47,303 nucleotides of DNA from Romboutsia maritimum (GTDB lineage Bacteria; Bacillota; Clostridia; Peptostreptococcales; Peptostreptococcaceae). Shown here piece after piece: positions 1 to 10,226 of the stretch (its first letter is position 1; each line of letters starts with the position of its first letter). The stretch lies in the NCBI RefSeq assembly GCF_002251085.2, contig NZ_NOJZ02000019.1, positions 1 through 47,303 of the forward strand, given 5' to 3'. The notes beneath the pieces are model-generated. The model did not search any database. It was not told where the DNA came from and saw only the letters and a program-made list of their open reading frames with translations. A program made the position numbers and the translations under genes.

Positions 1-150
1 GCTGAAAGCATCTAAGCGCGAAGCCTACTTCAAGATAAGATTTCCCACCGTAAGGGTAAGATCCCAGGAAGACTACCTGGTTGATAGGTCGAAGGTGTAA
101 GTGCAGTAATGTATTTAGCTTAACGATACTAATAGATCGAGGACTTGACC
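1..150 (+). rRNA. rrl: 23S ribosomal RNA, 3' end (partial)
   Basis: The first 150 bases match the conserved end of bacterial 23S rRNA: the stretch around GAAGGTGTAAGTGCAG, then TTAACGATACTAATAGATCG, ending near GGACTTGACC. The gene begins before the window. It is followed about 80 bases later by 5S rRNA, so this is the tail of an rRNA operon. The exact mature 3' end (about 150-152) is an estimate from homologous ends. Confidence 0.95.
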
Positions 151-182
151 AAGAATTAAAATGATAATTCCTAAATGTATGC

Positions 183-209
183 AGTTTTTAGAGTATTAAC
201 TCTAAAACT
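183..209 (+). repeat. inverted repeat in the 23S-5S spacer
   Basis: AGTTTTTAGAGT (183-194) pairs with ACTCTAAAACT (199-209), with one bulged base and a short loop. It lies in the internal spacer between 23S and 5S, so it may be part of the rRNA processing stem region. That role is inferred from position only. Confidence 0.45.
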
Positions 210-233
210 TAATAGAAATGTTAAGCATAAAGA

Positions 234-353
<120 letters not shown>

Positions 354-369
354 AATCTTTTTATTTTAT

Positions 370-410
370 AAGCGTATGAATTTTAATCATTCATACGCTT
401 TATTTATTTT
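370..410 (+). terminator. intrinsic terminator of the rRNA operon
   Basis: An 11-bp stem AAGCGTATGAA / TTCATACGCTT (370-380 and 390-400) is followed by TATTTATTTT. It lies 17 bases after 5S and ends the rRNA transcript. Confidence 0.9.
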
Positions 411-573
411 ATTAATATTAAATTTATTAAGTTTTTTTAAAAATAAGATAATTAAGGTTAAATTAAGAAAAAAAGAATATAATAAACTCATAAATATAAG
501 ATATTTTGAATAGAGTCTGAGTAAATAATATTATATTTATTAAGTTTTAATTTAAAAATTTTAAAAATGTGTA

Positions 574-603
574 TAGACCTAAAAAATAAGGACATACTAT
601 AAT
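574..603 (+). promoter_or_regulatory. candidate sigma-A promoter for an orphan short transcript
   Basis: A perfect TATAAT (598-603) lies 18 bases after TAGACC (574-579, 4/6 to TTGACA). No open reading frame follows before the hairpin at 646-674. A/T-rich spacers give chance matches, so this is tentative. Confidence 0.35.
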
Positions 604-609
604 TATAAA

Positions 610-680
610 ACTTAATAAAATGAATTACTCAATCTCCCCCATTTAAGAGACCCCTATCCCCCATAGAGGTCTCTATTTTT
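610..680 (+). ncRNA. possible small untranslated transcript (orphan promoter/terminator unit)
   Basis: The spacer between the rRNA terminator and uvrB (411-852) holds no convincing gene. It does hold a good -10 box at 598-603 and, 43 bases later, a terminator-like hairpin. A transcript from about 610 to 680 would be about 70 bases. It contains the C-rich run CTCCCCC and a second run CCCCTATCCCCC in the hairpin loop region, which could pair with G-rich ribosome binding sites. This is inference from spacing only; no known RNA family is recognised. Confidence 0.25.
646..680 (+). terminator. terminator-like hairpin with no gene in front of it
   Basis: AGAGACCCCTAT (646-657) pairs with ATAGAGGTCTCT (663-674) apart from one C·A mismatch. 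The loop is CCCCC and ATTTTTATTT follows. The nearest upstream gene is 5S rRNA, which already has its own terminator. Confidence 0.6.
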
Positions 681-821
681 ATTTATAATGATATTATGAT
701 TAATAGATAGGTTCAAAATATATTAATTGGGTAAAATATGTAAATATATTGTGAATTATGAAAATATGAAAATTAAAATAATTAAATATAGATAATAAAT
801 GTGATATAATTAAAATCATTA

Positions 822-835
822 GGAACCTATGTTCG
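822..835 (+). promoter_or_regulatory. LexA (DinR) operator before uvrB
   Basis: GGAACCTATGTTCG has the exact GAAC-N4-GTTC core of the Firmicute SOS box (CGAAC-N4-GTTCG). It sits just after a TATAAT at 805-810 and just before the uvrB ribosome binding site (837-845), where bound LexA would block transcription. The box contains an in-frame ATG (829) that could be mistaken for the gene start. Confidence 0.85.
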
Positions 836-852
836 AAAGAAGGAGTGATTTT

Positions 853-2823
853 GTGGAATTTAAGATAAAGTCAGATTTTAAACCAACAGGAGATCAACCA
901 GAAGCAATAAATTCAATTGTTAATTCTATAAATAGAAATGAAAAATTTTCAACATTACTAGGGGTTACAGGTTCAGGTAAAACTTTTACAATGGCAAATA
1001 TAATAGAGAAGATCCAAAAACCAACTTTAATAATGGCTCATAATAAAACATTAGCAGCTCAACTTTATAGTGAATTTAAGGAATTTTTTCCAGATAATGC
1101 AGTGGAATACTTTGTAAGTTATTATGATTATTATCAACCAGAAGCTTATGTGGCTCATAGTGATACATATATAGAAAAAGATGCAAGTATAAATGATGAG
1201 ATAGATAAGTTGCGACATTCAGCTACAGCATCTGTATTAGAAAGAAAAGATGTAATTATTATATCCTCTGTTTCATGTATATATGGCTTAGGAGATCCTA
1301 AAGATTATAAGGAACTTATGGTATCTTTAAGACCTGGTATGCAAAAAGATAGGGATGATATAATAAAAAGATTAATAGAGATACAGTACGAAAGAAATGA
1401 TGTGAATTTTACTAGAGGAACTTTTAGAGTTAGAGGAGATATATTAGAAATTTTTCCAGCTAGCAATGATGAAAGAGCTTTAAGAATAGAATTCTTTGGA
1501 GATGAAATTGATAGAATAACAGAGATAGATTATGTAACAGGCAAAATTGTAGGAATAAGGAATCACATAGTAATTTTCCCTGCATCTCATTATGTAACAA
1601 CTCCAGAGAGAATAGAGAAAGCAATTACAGCGATTGAAGGCGAACTTTCTGAGAGAATAAAGTATTTTAAAGAAAATGATAAACTTTTAGAAGCTCAAAG
1701 AATAGATCAAAGGACTAAATATGATATAGAAATGTTAAAGGAAATTGGGTTTTGCCAGGGTATTGAAAATTATTCTAGACATATAACAGGAAGATTACCT
1801 GGAGAAAAACCATATACTTTGATGGATTTCTTCCCAGATGATTACTTAATAATAGTAGATGAGTCTCATGTAACGGTTCCTCAAGTAAGAGGTATGTATG
1901 GAGGAGATAGATCTAGAAAGCAGTCTTTAATAGATAATGGATTTAGACTTCCGTCAGCTTATGATAATAGACCTTTAAATTTTTCTGAATTTGAGGATAA
2001 TATTAATCAAATACTATTTGTAACAGCTACACCAGGTCCATATGAAATACAACATTCTAAAACAATAGCAGAGCAAATAATAAGACCAACTGGTTTATTA
2101 GATCCTGTTATAGAAGTTAGACCTATAGAAAATCAAATAGATGATTTAGTAGTAGAGATAAATAAAATCATAGAGAAAAAAGAAAGAGTACTTATAACCA
2201 CACTAACTAAAAAAATGAGTGAAGACTTAACAGATTATTTAAAAGAGATAGGAATTAAAGTTAGGTATTTACACTCTGACATTGATACATTAGAGAGAAT
2301 AGAAATAATAAGAGATTTAAGGTTAGGAAAATTTGATGTTTTAGTTGGAATAAATTTACTTAGAGAAGGTTTAGATATACCAGAAGTATCTTTAGTTGCA
2401 ATTTTAGATGCTGATAAAGAGGGTTTCTTACGTTCAGAAACATCTTTAATTCAAACTGTAGGCCGTGCAGCTAGAAATGAAAATGGTAAGGTCATAATGT
2501 ATGCAGATAAAATAACTAGGTCTATGTCTGCTACAATAGAGGAAACTAATAGAAGAAGAGAGATACAAGATTTTTACAATAAACAGCATGGAATAATTCC
2601 TAAAACTATACAAAAACAAGTAAGAGATAAGCTTGAAGCTACAAAAGTAGCAGATGAAGAGGTTGTATATGGAATTAAAGAAACAGATAATATAGATGAA
2701 ATTAAACAAAATATAGATAGGCTACAATTTGAGATGATGGATGCTGCACAAAATTTACAATTTGAAAGAGCCGCTGAACTCAGAGACAAGATTAAACAAT
2801 TAGAAGAAAGGATTAAAAATTAA
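853..2823 (+). CDS. uvrB: UvrABC excinuclease subunit B
   Basis: DNA damage-recognition helicase-like subunit of nucleotide excision repair. It loads on DNA with UvrA and recruits UvrC for incision. The P-loop GVTGSGKTF lies near residue 38, followed by the β-hairpin region around [12 protein letters not shown]. Helicase motifs follow ([37 protein letters not shown]). A C-terminal UVR motif ([21 protein letters not shown]) contacts UvrC. Start: the GTG at 853 follows AGAAGGAG (837-844) by 8 bases. The in-frame ATG at 829 lies inside the LexA operator with no ribosome binding site, so the GTG is preferred and gives 656 residues, the usual size. The stop overlaps the uvrA start (TAATG), implying translational coupling. 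The LexA box predicts SOS induction. Confidence 0.96.
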   Translation: MEFKIKSDFKPTGDQPEAINSIVNSINRNEKFSTLLGVTGSGKTFTMANIIEKIQKPTLIMAHNKTLAAQLYSEFKEFFPDNAVEYFVSYYDYYQPEAYVAHSDTYIEKDASINDEIDKLRHSATASVLERKDVIIISSVSCIYGLGDPKDYKELMVSLRPGMQKDRDDIIKRLIEIQYERNDVNFTRGTFRVRGDILEIFPASNDERALRIEFFGDEIDRITEIDYVTGKIVGIRNHIVIFPASHYVTTPERIEKAITAIEGELSERIKYFKENDKLLEAQRIDQRTKYDIEMLKEIGFCQGIENYSRHITGRLPGEKPYTLMDFFPDDYLIIVDESHVTVPQVRGMYGGDRSRKQSLIDNGFRLPSAYDNRPLNFSEFEDNINQILFVTATPGPYEIQHSKTIAEQIIRPTGLLDPVIEVRPIENQIDDLVVEINKIIEKKERVLITTLTKKMSEDLTDYLKEIGIKVRYLHSDIDTLERIEIIRDLRLGKFDVLVGINLLREGLDIPEVSLVAILDADKEGFLRSETSLIQTVGRAARNENGKVIMYADKITRSMSATIEETNRRREIQDFYNKQHGIIPKTIQKQVRDKLEATKVADEEVVYGIKETDNIDEIKQNIDRLQFEMMDAAQNLQFERAAELRDKIKQLEERIKN

Positions 2824-5648
2824 TGGAAGATAAAATCATAATAAAAGGTGCAAAAGAGCACAATTTAAAAAATGTTAACCTAGAGCTTCCTAGAAATAAG
2901 TTTATAGTTTTCACAGGATTATCAGGATCAGGAAAATCATCTTTAGCATTTGATACTATATATGCAGAGGGACAAAGAAGATATGTTGAAAGTTTATCTG
3001 CATATGCTAGACAATTTTTAGGTCAGATGGAGAAACCAAATGTGGAATATATAGAAGGGTTATCACCGGCAATATCAATAGATCAAAAAACAACTTCTAA
3101 AAATCCTCGTTCTACAGTAGGTACAGTTACTGAAATATATGATTATCTAAGATTATTATTTGCTAGAGCTGGTGAAGTTCATTGTCCGGTATGTAAAGAG
3201 AAAATAAGCCAGATGACTATACAAGAAATAGTAGATAAAATGTTAGGATTTCCAGATAGAACAAAGCTTCAAATATTATCTCCAGTAATAAGAGGTCAAA
3301 AGGGAACGCATAAGAAGACTTTAGATAATATAAAAAAAGAAGGATTTGTAAGGATAAGGGTAGATGGAGATAATTATGAGGTAACTGATGAAATAGAATT
3401 AAATAAAAATCAAAAACATAATATAGAAGTTGTAGTAGATAGAATTATAATAAAAGATGGAATAGAAGTTAGATTAGCAGATTCTATTGAGACTGCTGTA
3501 AAATTATCAGATGGACTTGTAATTGCACAAATAATAGATGGAGAAGAAATATTATATTCTACGAAATTTGCTTGTCCAGAACATGGAATAGGAATAGAGG
3601 AATTATCTCCAAGAATGTTCTCGTTCAATGCTCCTTTTGGGGCTTGTGAAGTATGTAATGGTTTAGGAGAAAGTAGAGAGGTAGATCCAGAGCTAGTTAT
3701 ACCTAATAAAGAATTGTCTATAAGACAAGGAGCTATAGCAGCTTGGGGTTCGGCTAATGGTAATGATGATACATATTATAGTAAAATGGTTCAAAGTTTA
3801 GCAGAACATTTTAAGGTATCTTTAGAAACACCATTTAAAGATTTACCAGATGATTTTGTACAGGAATTACTTTATGGAGAAAATAATGTAATGGTAGAAT
3901 TTATATTTGATTCTAAATTTGGAGGAAGAAGACAATATAAAGCTCCGTTTGAAGGAGTTATCGTTAATTTAGAAAGAAGATATAGGGAAACAAATTCAGA
4001 TTATTCAAGAGAAAAAATAGAAGAATATATGGCTGAAAGACCTTGTCCAAAATGTAAAGGATCAAGACTTAGAAAAGAAGTTTTATCTGTATTAGTTGAT
4101 GGAAAAAATATAATGGAAGTAACTGATTTTTCGGTTAATGAGCTTATCAGCTTTATAGAAAATATAAATCTTACAGAAAAACAAAGATTTATAGCACAAG
4201 AAATATTAAAAGAAATTAAAGGTAGAGCTTCTTTTTTAAGAGATGTAGGATTAGATTATCTAAATTTATCGAGAAAAGCTGGAACCTTATCAGGAGGAGA
4301 AGCTCAACGTATAAGACTTGCTACTCAAATAGGCTCAGCACTTGTGGGGGTATTATATGTCCTTGATGAACCTAGTATAGGGTTGCATCAAAGAGATAAT
4401 GATAGATTAATAGGAACACTAAGACATTTGACGGATTTAGGAAATACCCTTATAGTAGTTGAACATGATGAAGACACAATGAGAGAAGCTGATTATATAG
4501 TTGATATTGGACCAGGTGCAGGAATACATGGAGGAGAAATAGTTTCTCAGGGAACTCTTGATGAAATATTAAAAAATGAAAATTCTATAACAGGACAATA
4601 TTTAAGTGGAAAAAAAGAAATACCTATTCCTAAAGAAATAAGAGAAGGAAATGGAAAATTTATAGAAATAGTTAAAGCTAATGAAAATAATTTGAAAAAT
4701 ATAAATGCAAAGTTTCCGCTAGGTAAATTTACATGCATAACTGGAGTATCTGGATCAGGAAAAAGTACATTAATAAATGATATATTATATAAAGGTGTGG
4801 CATCAAAAGTAAATAGACTTAGAGAAAGACCAGGAAAACATAAAGAAATTAAGGGTATAGAAAATATTGATAAAATTATAAATATAGATCAAAGTCCAAT
4901 AGGAAGAACACCTAGATCAAATCCAGCAACTTATACAGGAGTATTTGATCAGATAAGAGACTTATTTGCTGCTACAAATGAGGCTAAAGCTAGAGGATAT
5001 AAAAAGGGAAGATTTAGCTTTAATGTAAAAGGTGGAAGGTGTGAGGCATGTAAAGGTGACGGTATAATAAAAATAGAAATGCACTTTTTACCAGATGTGT
5101 ATGTTCCCTGTGAAATTTGCAAAGGTGAGAGATATAATAGAGAAACATTACAAATCAAATATAAAGACAAAACTATATCGGATGTATTAGATATGAATGT
5201 AGAAGAAGCTCTTAAATTTTTTGAGAATATACCAACAATAAAGAGAAAGCTAGAAACATTAATGGATGTAGGACTGTCATATATAAAATTAGGCCAACCT
5301 TCAACTCAATTATCAGGAGGAGAAGCACAAAGAATAAAACTTGCTTCAGAACTTAGCAAAAGACCTACAGGCAGAACTCTTTATATATTAGATGAACCTA
5401 CAACAGGTCTTCATATAGCAGATGTAGATAAGTTAATAGATGTGTTGCAAAAATTAGCAGATACAGGAAATTCTATAGTTGTTATAGAGCATAATTTAGA
5501 TGTTATAAAAACGTGTGATTATATAATTGATTTAGGACCAGAAGGTGGAGATAAAGGTGGGACTATAATAGCAACAGGAACACCAAAGGAAGTTTCTAAA
5601 GTAGATGAATCGTATACAGGTCAATTCTTGAGAAAATACTTTGAATAA
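2823..5648 (+). CDS. uvrA: UvrABC excinuclease subunit A
   Basis: ATP-dependent DNA damage sensor of nucleotide excision repair; forms a dimer that delivers UvrB to lesions. At 941 residues it is full length. There are two ABC modules. The first has the P-loop [14 protein letters not shown] (about residue 31) and [12 protein letters not shown]. The second has [13 protein letters not shown] and [12 protein letters not shown] with LDEPTTGLH. Zinc-binding cysteine pairs are visible: [20 protein letters not shown] and CEICKGER. The start ATG overlaps the uvrB stop by one base, and the two form an SOS operon. Confidence 0.97.
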   Translation: MEDKIIIKGAKEHNLKNVNLELPRNKFIVFTGLSGSGKSSLAFDTIYAEGQRRYVESLSAYARQFLGQMEKPNVEYIEGLSPAISIDQKTTSKNPRSTVGTVTEIYDYLRLLFARAGEVHCPVCKEKISQMTIQEIVDKMLGFPDRTKLQILSPVIRGQKGTHKKTLDNIKKEGFVRIRVDGDNYEVTDEIELNKNQKHNIEVVVDRIIIKDGIEVRLADSIETAVKLSDGLVIAQIIDGEEILYSTKFACPEHGIGIEELSPRMFSFNAPFGACEVCNGLGESREVDPELVIPNKELSIRQGAIAAWGSANGNDDTYYSKMVQSLAEHFKVSLETPFKDLPDDFVQELLYGENNVMVEFIFDSKFGGRRQYKAPFEGVIVNLERRYRETNSDYSREKIEEYMAERPCPKCKGSRLRKEVLSVLVDGKNIMEVTDFSVNELISFIENINLTEKQRFIAQEILKEIKGRASFLRDVGLDYLNLSRKAGTLSGGEAQRIRLATQIGSALVGVLYVLDEPSIGLHQRDNDRLIGTLRHLTDLGNTLIVVEHDEDTMREADYIVDIGPGAGIHGGEIVSQGTLDEILKNENSITGQYLSGKKEIPIPKEIREGNGKFIEIVKANENNLKNINAKFPLGKFTCITGVSGSGKSTLINDILYKGVASKVNRLRERPGKHKEIKGIENIDKIINIDQSPIGRTPRSNPATYTGVFDQIRDLFAATNEAKARGYKKGRFSFNVKGGRCEACKGDGIIKIEMHFLPDVYVPCEICKGERYNRETLQIKYKDKTISDVLDMNVEEALKFFENIPTIKRKLETLMDVGLSYIKLGQPSTQLSGGEAQRIKLASELSKRPTGRTLYILDEPTTGLHIADVDKLIDVLQKLADTGNSIVVIEHNLDVIKTCDYIIDLGPEGGDKGGTIIATGTPKEVSKVDESYTGQFLRKYFE

Positions 5649-5668
5649 GAATTTTGTGAAATAATCTA

Positions 5669-5709
5669 GGGATTATAACTTATCTGATTTGTGAATAAGT
5701 TATAATCCC
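5669..5709. terminator. large hairpin between convergent uvrA and oppF
   Basis: A perfect 15-bp inverted repeat, GGGATTATAACTTAT (5669-5683) and ATAAGTTATAATCCC (5695-5709), sits between the two converging genes. Neither side has a good U-run, so a classical intrinsic terminator is not certain. It may act as a two-way transcription barrier or mRNA 3' protector. Confidence 0.55.
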
Positions 5710-5779
5710 AACTGAAAATCTTGAGCAAAGAACCTAATTTTATTTTAAGATTGTTGGCTGCATAAGCGAAGCAAATTTT

Positions 5780-6733
5780 TTATAAATTTAATTGCTTAGC
5801 ATTAATTTCTTCTTTATATTTTTCAAGTTCAGATTTAGAAGCATATATAAAATGATTAGGTCTTATTTCTACCCATTCAGGGCTTTCTTTTGAATAGTCA
5901 TGAATACTAGTGTCATATTTAATACGAACTCTACTTTTTTCATAATCAGGATCAGGTAAAGGAATTGCTGATAATAATGATTTTGTATATGGATGTAGGG
6001 GAAATTCATACAAATCATCCGCATCAGCTAATTCAAGTAGTTTGCCTTGGTGCATAACTCCTATACGGTCACTTATATATTTAACCATTGAAAGGTCATG
6101 AGCTATAAATAGATAAGTAAGACCTTTTTCCTTTTGTAATTTTCTAAGTAAATTAACAACTTGAGCTTGGATAGAAACATCAAGTGCAGATATAGGTTCA
6201 TCTGCTATTATAAACTTTGGTTCTACAGCCAATGCACGAGCTATTCCGATACGTTGTCTTTGTCCTCCTGAAAATTCATGAGGATATCTATTTGCATGTT
6301 GTTCATTTAAACCAACTGTTCTTAATAATTCATATACTTTTGAAGTTCTTTCTTCTTTATTTTTGCATAATCCGTGAATATCTAATCCTTCAGCGATTAT
6401 GTCCATTACAGTCATACGAGGGTTAAGACAAGCCATTGGATCCTGAAATATCATTTGCATATTTTTATTAACATAACTTTTATCATGATGATTAAGTTTT
6501 TTAGCCGATATATTTTTACCATCAAATGATATTACTCCTGAAGTAGGATCATAAAGTCGGATTATAGCCCTACCAGTAGTAGATTTACCAGAACCAGATT
6601 CTCCAACTAATCCAAATGTTTCTCCTTCATATATATGGAAAGTGATATTATCAACAGCTTTTACAGTAGTATTTCTATTAACATAGAAATATTGCTTTAA
6701 TGAATTTACTTCTAAAAGTTTTTTTCTACTCAT
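5780..6733 (-). CDS. oppF: oligopeptide ABC transporter, ATP-binding protein OppF
   Basis: One of two cytoplasmic ATPases that power oligopeptide import. The P-loop GESGSGKSTTGRAI lies near residue 41. The signature FSGGQRQRIGIARAL and Walker B FIIADEPISALD follow, then a C-terminal oligopeptide-transporter extension beginning HPYTKSLLSAIP. At 317 residues it is family-typical. Its ATG overlaps the end of oppD by 8 bases, and it is the last gene of the minus-strand unit DUF3899-oppB-C-D-F. Substrate (oligo- versus dipeptide) cannot be decided from sequence; the opp name follows gene order B-C-D-F. Confidence 0.93.
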   Translation of the reverse strand: MSRKKLLEVNSLKQYFYVNRNTTVKAVDNITFHIYEGETFGLVGESGSGKSTTGRAIIRLYDPTSGVISFDGKNISAKKLNHHDKSYVNKNMQMIFQDPMACLNPRMTVMDIIAEGLDIHGLCKNKEERTSKVYELLRTVGLNEQHANRYPHEFSGGQRQRIGIARALAVEPKFIIADEPISALDVSIQAQVVNLLRKLQKEKGLTYLFIAHDLSMVKYISDRIGVMHQGKLLELADADDLYEFPLHPYTKSLLSAIPLPDPDYEKSRVRIKYDTSIHDYSKESPEWVEIRPNHFIYASKSELEKYKEEINAKQLNL

Positions 6734-7751
6734 TTATAGACACCCTCTTTCTACCAACATTAATAGGCATTTCAACTTTAGGAGCTAATGGGTGTAAAAG
6801 CCATGTTGCAGCATAATGAGTATCACTAATTTTAAACATAGGTGGTTCTATTAAAAAATCTATCTTCATAGAATGCGAACTACGAAGAGAGAATGCATCA
6901 CCTTTAGGAGGATTCATTAAATCTGGTGGAGTTCCAGGTATATTATATAAATCGTTATCTCCTATATCTAAAGTAGGCATAGAACCTAATAATCCCCAAG
7001 TATAAGGGTGTTTTGGATTATAAAATACATCACTTGATGTACCATATTCTATGATTTTACCAGCATACATTACAGCTACTCTATCTGCCATGTTAGCTAC
7101 AACGCCAAGGTCATGAGTTATAAATATGACAGCAGCACCAGTTTTTTTCTGTAAATCCTTTATAAGTTCTAGTATTTGAGCTTGAATAGTGACATCAAGT
7201 GCTGTAGTAGGTTCATCAGCGATAAGAACTTTAGGATTACAAGCAAGAGCTATAGCTATTACAATACGTTGTCTCATTCCTCCAGAAAATTGATGTGGAT
7301 ATTGTTTATATCTTTTCTCTGCATCAGAGATACCAACTAAGTTTATAAGTTCTAGAGACTTCTTTTTTGCTTCTTCATGATGAAGACCTTGATGTTTTAT
7401 AATACCTTCAGTTATTTGTTTTCCTATGGTCATAGTAGGATTTAAAGATGTCATAGGATCTTGGAATATCATCGCGATATCTTTTCCTCTTATATTTTCC
7501 ATTTCTTTTTCACTAGCCTTAGTCAAATCTTTTCCGTTAAATAAGATTTCACCATCTTTTATATATCCATTAGATGAAATAATTCTCATTATAGTTTTGC
7601 AAGCAACTGATTTACCTGAGCCTGATTCACCAACTATAGCTAAAGTTTCACCCTTATGTAAATCAAACGTAACTCCTCTGACAGCTTGAACTTCACCGTC
7701 ATAAGTGTTAAAACTAACACATAAATTTTTAACTTCTAATAATTTTTCCAT
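6726..7751 (-). CDS. oppD: oligopeptide ABC transporter, ATP-binding protein OppD
   Basis: Partner ATPase of OppF. The P-loop GESGSGKSVACKTIM lies near residue 39. The Q-loop region FQDPMTSLNPTM, signature FSGGMRQRIVIAIAL and Walker B VLIADEPTTALD are all intact. The C-terminal oligopeptide-transporter domain starts around HPYTWGLLGSMP and carries on to residue 341. A GAGGAG ribosome binding site lies 8 bases before the ATG. It sits 19 bases after oppC and overlaps oppF. Confidence 0.93.
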   Translation of the reverse strand: MEKLLEVKNLCVSFNTYDGEVQAVRGVTFDLHKGETLAIVGESGSGKSVACKTIMRIISSNGYIKDGEILFNGKDLTKASEKEMENIRGKDIAMIFQDPMTSLNPTMTIGKQITEGIIKHQGLHHEEAKKKSLELINLVGISDAEKRYKQYPHQFSGGMRQRIVIAIALACNPKVLIADEPTTALDVTIQAQILELIKDLQKKTGAAVIFITHDLGVVANMADRVAVMYAGKIIEYGTSSDVFYNPKHPYTWGLLGSMPTLDIGDNDLYNIPGTPPDLMNPPKGDAFSLRSSHSMKIDFLIEPPMFKISDTHYAATWLLHPLAPKVEMPINVGRKRVSINE

Positions 7752-7770
7752 ATACTCATCTCCTCACTAA

Positions 7771-8802
7771 TTACATATTACGCATCTTAGGATCGACAGC
7801 ATCTCTTAAACCATCAGCTAATAAGTTAAGGCTAAAGATTAAAAGACAAACGATAGTAGATGGTATAAACATCATATATGGATAGTTTTGTAGAGCTTTA
7901 AATCCATCATTTATTAATACACCTAGTGATGCATTAGGCGGTTGAAGTCCTAGACCTATAAAACTTAAGAAAGCTTCATAAAATATCGCACTAGGAAGAG
8001 AGAACATTATCATAACAACTATAGGACCTACTATATTAGGGAATAGATGTTTGAAAATAACTCTAAAATCAGAAGAACCTAAGGTTCTAGAAGCTAATAC
8101 AAACTCCTCATTTTTTAGTTTTAAAACATGAGAACGAACAACTCTTGCCATTCCAGTCCATTCAGATACAGCCATAGCTAATGATATTGATAATATACCG
8201 GGATTAAATACCATTATAAATAAAGTAACTACAACTAGCGAAGGTATACCAGTAATTATTTCAATTATACGTTGCATAATTAAATCAACTTTTCCTCCGT
8301 AGTATCCAGAAACAGCTCCATAAGTAACTCCAATAAGTAAATCAAAAGAAGCAGCTAGTAGTGCTATAAACAATGAAACCCTAGCTCCAGTCCAAGTACG
8401 AGTCCATATATCTCTACCTAGGGCATCTGTTCCGAATAAATAAGATTCATCTATTTTTTTCTCAGCATAAATATCAACACCATTAGTATCTTTTCCATCC
8501 ATAATACCTAATGATGAAACTATTGGCATCTTAGGTGGAACTTTAACATTTCTAAAATTTTGAGATTTATAATCAAATTTAGAAAACATAGGAGCAAAAA
8601 TGGCAAGAAGTATTATGCAAATTAGTATAATAAGACCTGCTACAGCACCTTTATTTTTAAATAATCTTTTTCTAGCATCTTGCCAAAATGTTAGGCTTTC
8701 TCTTTTAATAACCTCGCTTTCTTCAGCATTAGCAGAAGAAGGGCTAAACAAATCCTTTGTTAAAGGAACTTCTTTGCCATCTATAATAACTTTATCAATC
8801 AT
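7771..8802 (-). CDS. oppC: oligopeptide ABC transporter permease OppC
   Basis: Inner-membrane permease, 343 residues. A soluble N-terminal stretch leads to the first membrane helix (GAVAGLIILICIILLAIFAP, about 50-70), then an extracytoplasmic loop, FGTDALGRDIWTR and five further helices. The cytoplasmic EAA loop that contacts the ATPases is seen at HLFPNIVGPIVVMIM through SFIGLGLQPP. The GGAGGT ribosome binding site lies inside the end of oppB, and the genes are one base apart, so translation is probably coupled. Confidence 0.93.
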   Translation of the reverse strand: MIDKVIIDGKEVPLTKDLFSPSSANAEESEVIKRESLTFWQDARKRLFKNKGAVAGLIILICIILLAIFAPMFSKFDYKSQNFRNVKVPPKMPIVSSLGIMDGKDTNGVDIYAEKKIDESYLFGTDALGRDIWTRTWTGARVSLFIALLAASFDLLIGVTYGAVSGYYGGKVDLIMQRIIEIITGIPSLVVVTLFIMVFNPGILSISLAMAVSEWTGMARVVRSHVLKLKNEEFVLASRTLGSSDFRVIFKHLFPNIVGPIVVMIMFSLPSAIFYEAFLSFIGLGLQPPNASLGVLINDGFKALQNYPYMMFIPSTIVCLLIFSLNLLADGLRDAVDPKMRNM

Positions 8803-8803
8803 C

Positions 8804-9745
8804 TTATTTACCTCCAGCTAAACGAATTCTAGGATCTATTACACCATATAGGACATCTACTATAAAAATTACAACTATATAGAATGCACTGTAAAGTATA
8901 GCAACTCCAGATATTATAAATAAATCATTTGTAGTAATAGCAGTGACTAATAAATCACCAATTCCAGGGACTGCAAAAACTTTTTCAACTACTAAAGAGC
9001 CAGTTAAAAGACCTGCAGCTAGTGGACCTAGTATTGTTATTACAGGAATTAAAGCATTTCTTAAAGAGTGTTTTAATATAACAGTAGAGCGTCTTAATCC
9101 TTTTGATATTGCAGTTACTATATAATCAGAATGTAAAACTTCAACAAGTTCTGTTCTTGTAAAACGAGCAACACTTGAAATAGTAAAGAATGATAATGCT
9201 AAAGATGGCATAATTGTCCAGATATACCTGAATTCAGAGCCAAGAGGAAGACCCCAGGTTATAGGGAACCATCCGAGTTTTAAACATATGTATAATTGTA
9301 ATGTTGCGGCAAAAACAAATGAAGGAACTGATACACCGATAACAGATAATATTGTACATAGATAGTCCCAAATACTATTTTGTTTAAGAGCTGCGATTAC
9401 CCCAAGTATAAGACCAATAATAGTCCCGAATATTAATGATTGAGCACCAAGTAGAGCAGATGGACCTAAACGAGCTTTCATAATATCTTCTACTTTTCTA
9501 TTAGACTGTTTAAAAGAAGTACCGAAATCTCCTACACATACTCCTGTCAAATATCTTATATACTGAACAGGAACAGGGTCATCTAGTCCATATTCTTTAT
9601 TTAAGAGTTCTATTTGTTGTGCATTAAGCTTTTGTTCATTGAATGGAGTACCTGGAAGAAGTCGAACTAAGAAAAAGGTAATAGTTATAACTATAAATAA
9701 AGTTATAAACATATACCCAATACGTTTCATAATATAACGAAACAC
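8804..9745 (-). CDS. oppB: oligopeptide ABC transporter permease OppB
   Basis: Inner-membrane permease, 313 residues. The N terminus has the family pattern: a short basic stretch then a long helix (YMFITLFIVITITFFLVRLLP), followed by the loop LNKEYGLDDPVPVQYIRYL. The EAA region is LRNALIPVITILGPLAAGLLTGSLVVEKVFAVPGIG. The start is a GTG at 9743-9745, preceded at 8 bases by seven G's (9754-9760). The next in-frame ATG (five codons in) has no ribosome binding site. It lies 66 bases after the DUF3899-like gene on the same strand. Confidence 0.93.
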   Translation of the reverse strand: MFRYIMKRIGYMFITLFIVITITFFLVRLLPGTPFNEQKLNAQQIELLNKEYGLDDPVPVQYIRYLTGVCVGDFGTSFKQSNRKVEDIMKARLGPSALLGAQSLIFGTIIGLILGVIAALKQNSIWDYLCTILSVIGVSVPSFVFAATLQLYICLKLGWFPITWGLPLGSEFRYIWTIMPSLALSFFTISSVARFTRTELVEVLHSDYIVTAISKGLRRSTVILKHSLRNALIPVITILGPLAAGLLTGSLVVEKVFAVPGIGDLLVTAITTNDLFIISGVAILYSAFYIVVIFIVDVLYGVIDPRIRLAGGK

Positions 9746-9811
9746 TATTAAATCCCCCCCTAATTTTAAAAATTACATTTTAAAAATTTATATTTCTATT
9801 TAAAAAAAATA

Positions 9812-10174
9812 TTACAATATGATAAAAAAACTTAAGGTTATAGAAGTTAAAGAAATTAGCATTCCAGAAATTAATAGACTAGATGTAAGAAAAAAATTTT
9901 CTTTTTCTCCAATATAATCTTCGATAGAAATGTCTTGTTCAAAAGATGATATTTTATTTCTTTTTTGTACATGTTGATTTAATTTATTAAATGAAAAAAT
10001 TGTAATATCAAAAAAACCTTTTTGCCAAATAAAACAAAATGCACCAAATAATAAATAAATCATACCTATAATAAAGCTACTATTTATAAAAGAAAATCTA
10101 GAAAAGTCATTAATTGCTGAATAAATGAAACTTAATGATAGGTTTATTGCAATTAGCGTTAGTGATTTTTTGAT
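9812..10174 (-). CDS. DUF3899-like small membrane protein, apparent ATC start
   Basis: A two- to three-helix membrane protein of 120 residues at the head of the opp operon. The central pattern LFGAFCFIWQKGFFDITIFSFNKL and the two-helix layout resemble clostridial DUF3899 proteins; no function is known. The first ATG in frame (10063) has no ribosome binding site and would remove the N-terminal helix. The frame stays open upstream to an ATC at 10174-10172, giving (M)KKSLTLIAINLSLSFIYSA, a normal-looking N terminus. The sequence GGGGGTG lies 6 bases before that ATC, and an in-frame TAA directly precedes it. Either ATC is the start codon, or the ATG has been lost by one substitution and the gene is weakened. 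A promoter is visible at 10199-10226. Confidence 0.7.
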   Translation of the reverse strand: MKKSLTLIAINLSLSFIYSAINDFSRFSFINSSFIIGMIYLLFGAFCFIWQKGFFDITIFSFNKLNQHVQKRNKISSFEQDISIEDYIGEKENFFLTSSLLISGMLISLTSITLSFFIIL

Positions 10175-10198
10175 TTACACCACCCCCAGTGTATAGTT

Positions 10199-10226
10199 AT
10201 TATATAATTGTAGTATTGAAAAACAA
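10199..10226 (-). promoter_or_regulatory. candidate promoter of the DUF3899-opp operon
   Basis: On the minus strand TTGTTT (10221-10226) and TATAAT (10199-10204) are 16 bases apart. They lie about 25 bases before the start of the small membrane gene that leads the opp operon. Confidence 0.55.

Noticed and set aside
2446..2789. Minus-strand open frames inside uvrB and similar ones in uvrA, dnaE, uvrC and rlmD
   Set aside because: They lie opposite well-conserved coding sequence, lack ribosome binding sites and have no recognisable motifs.
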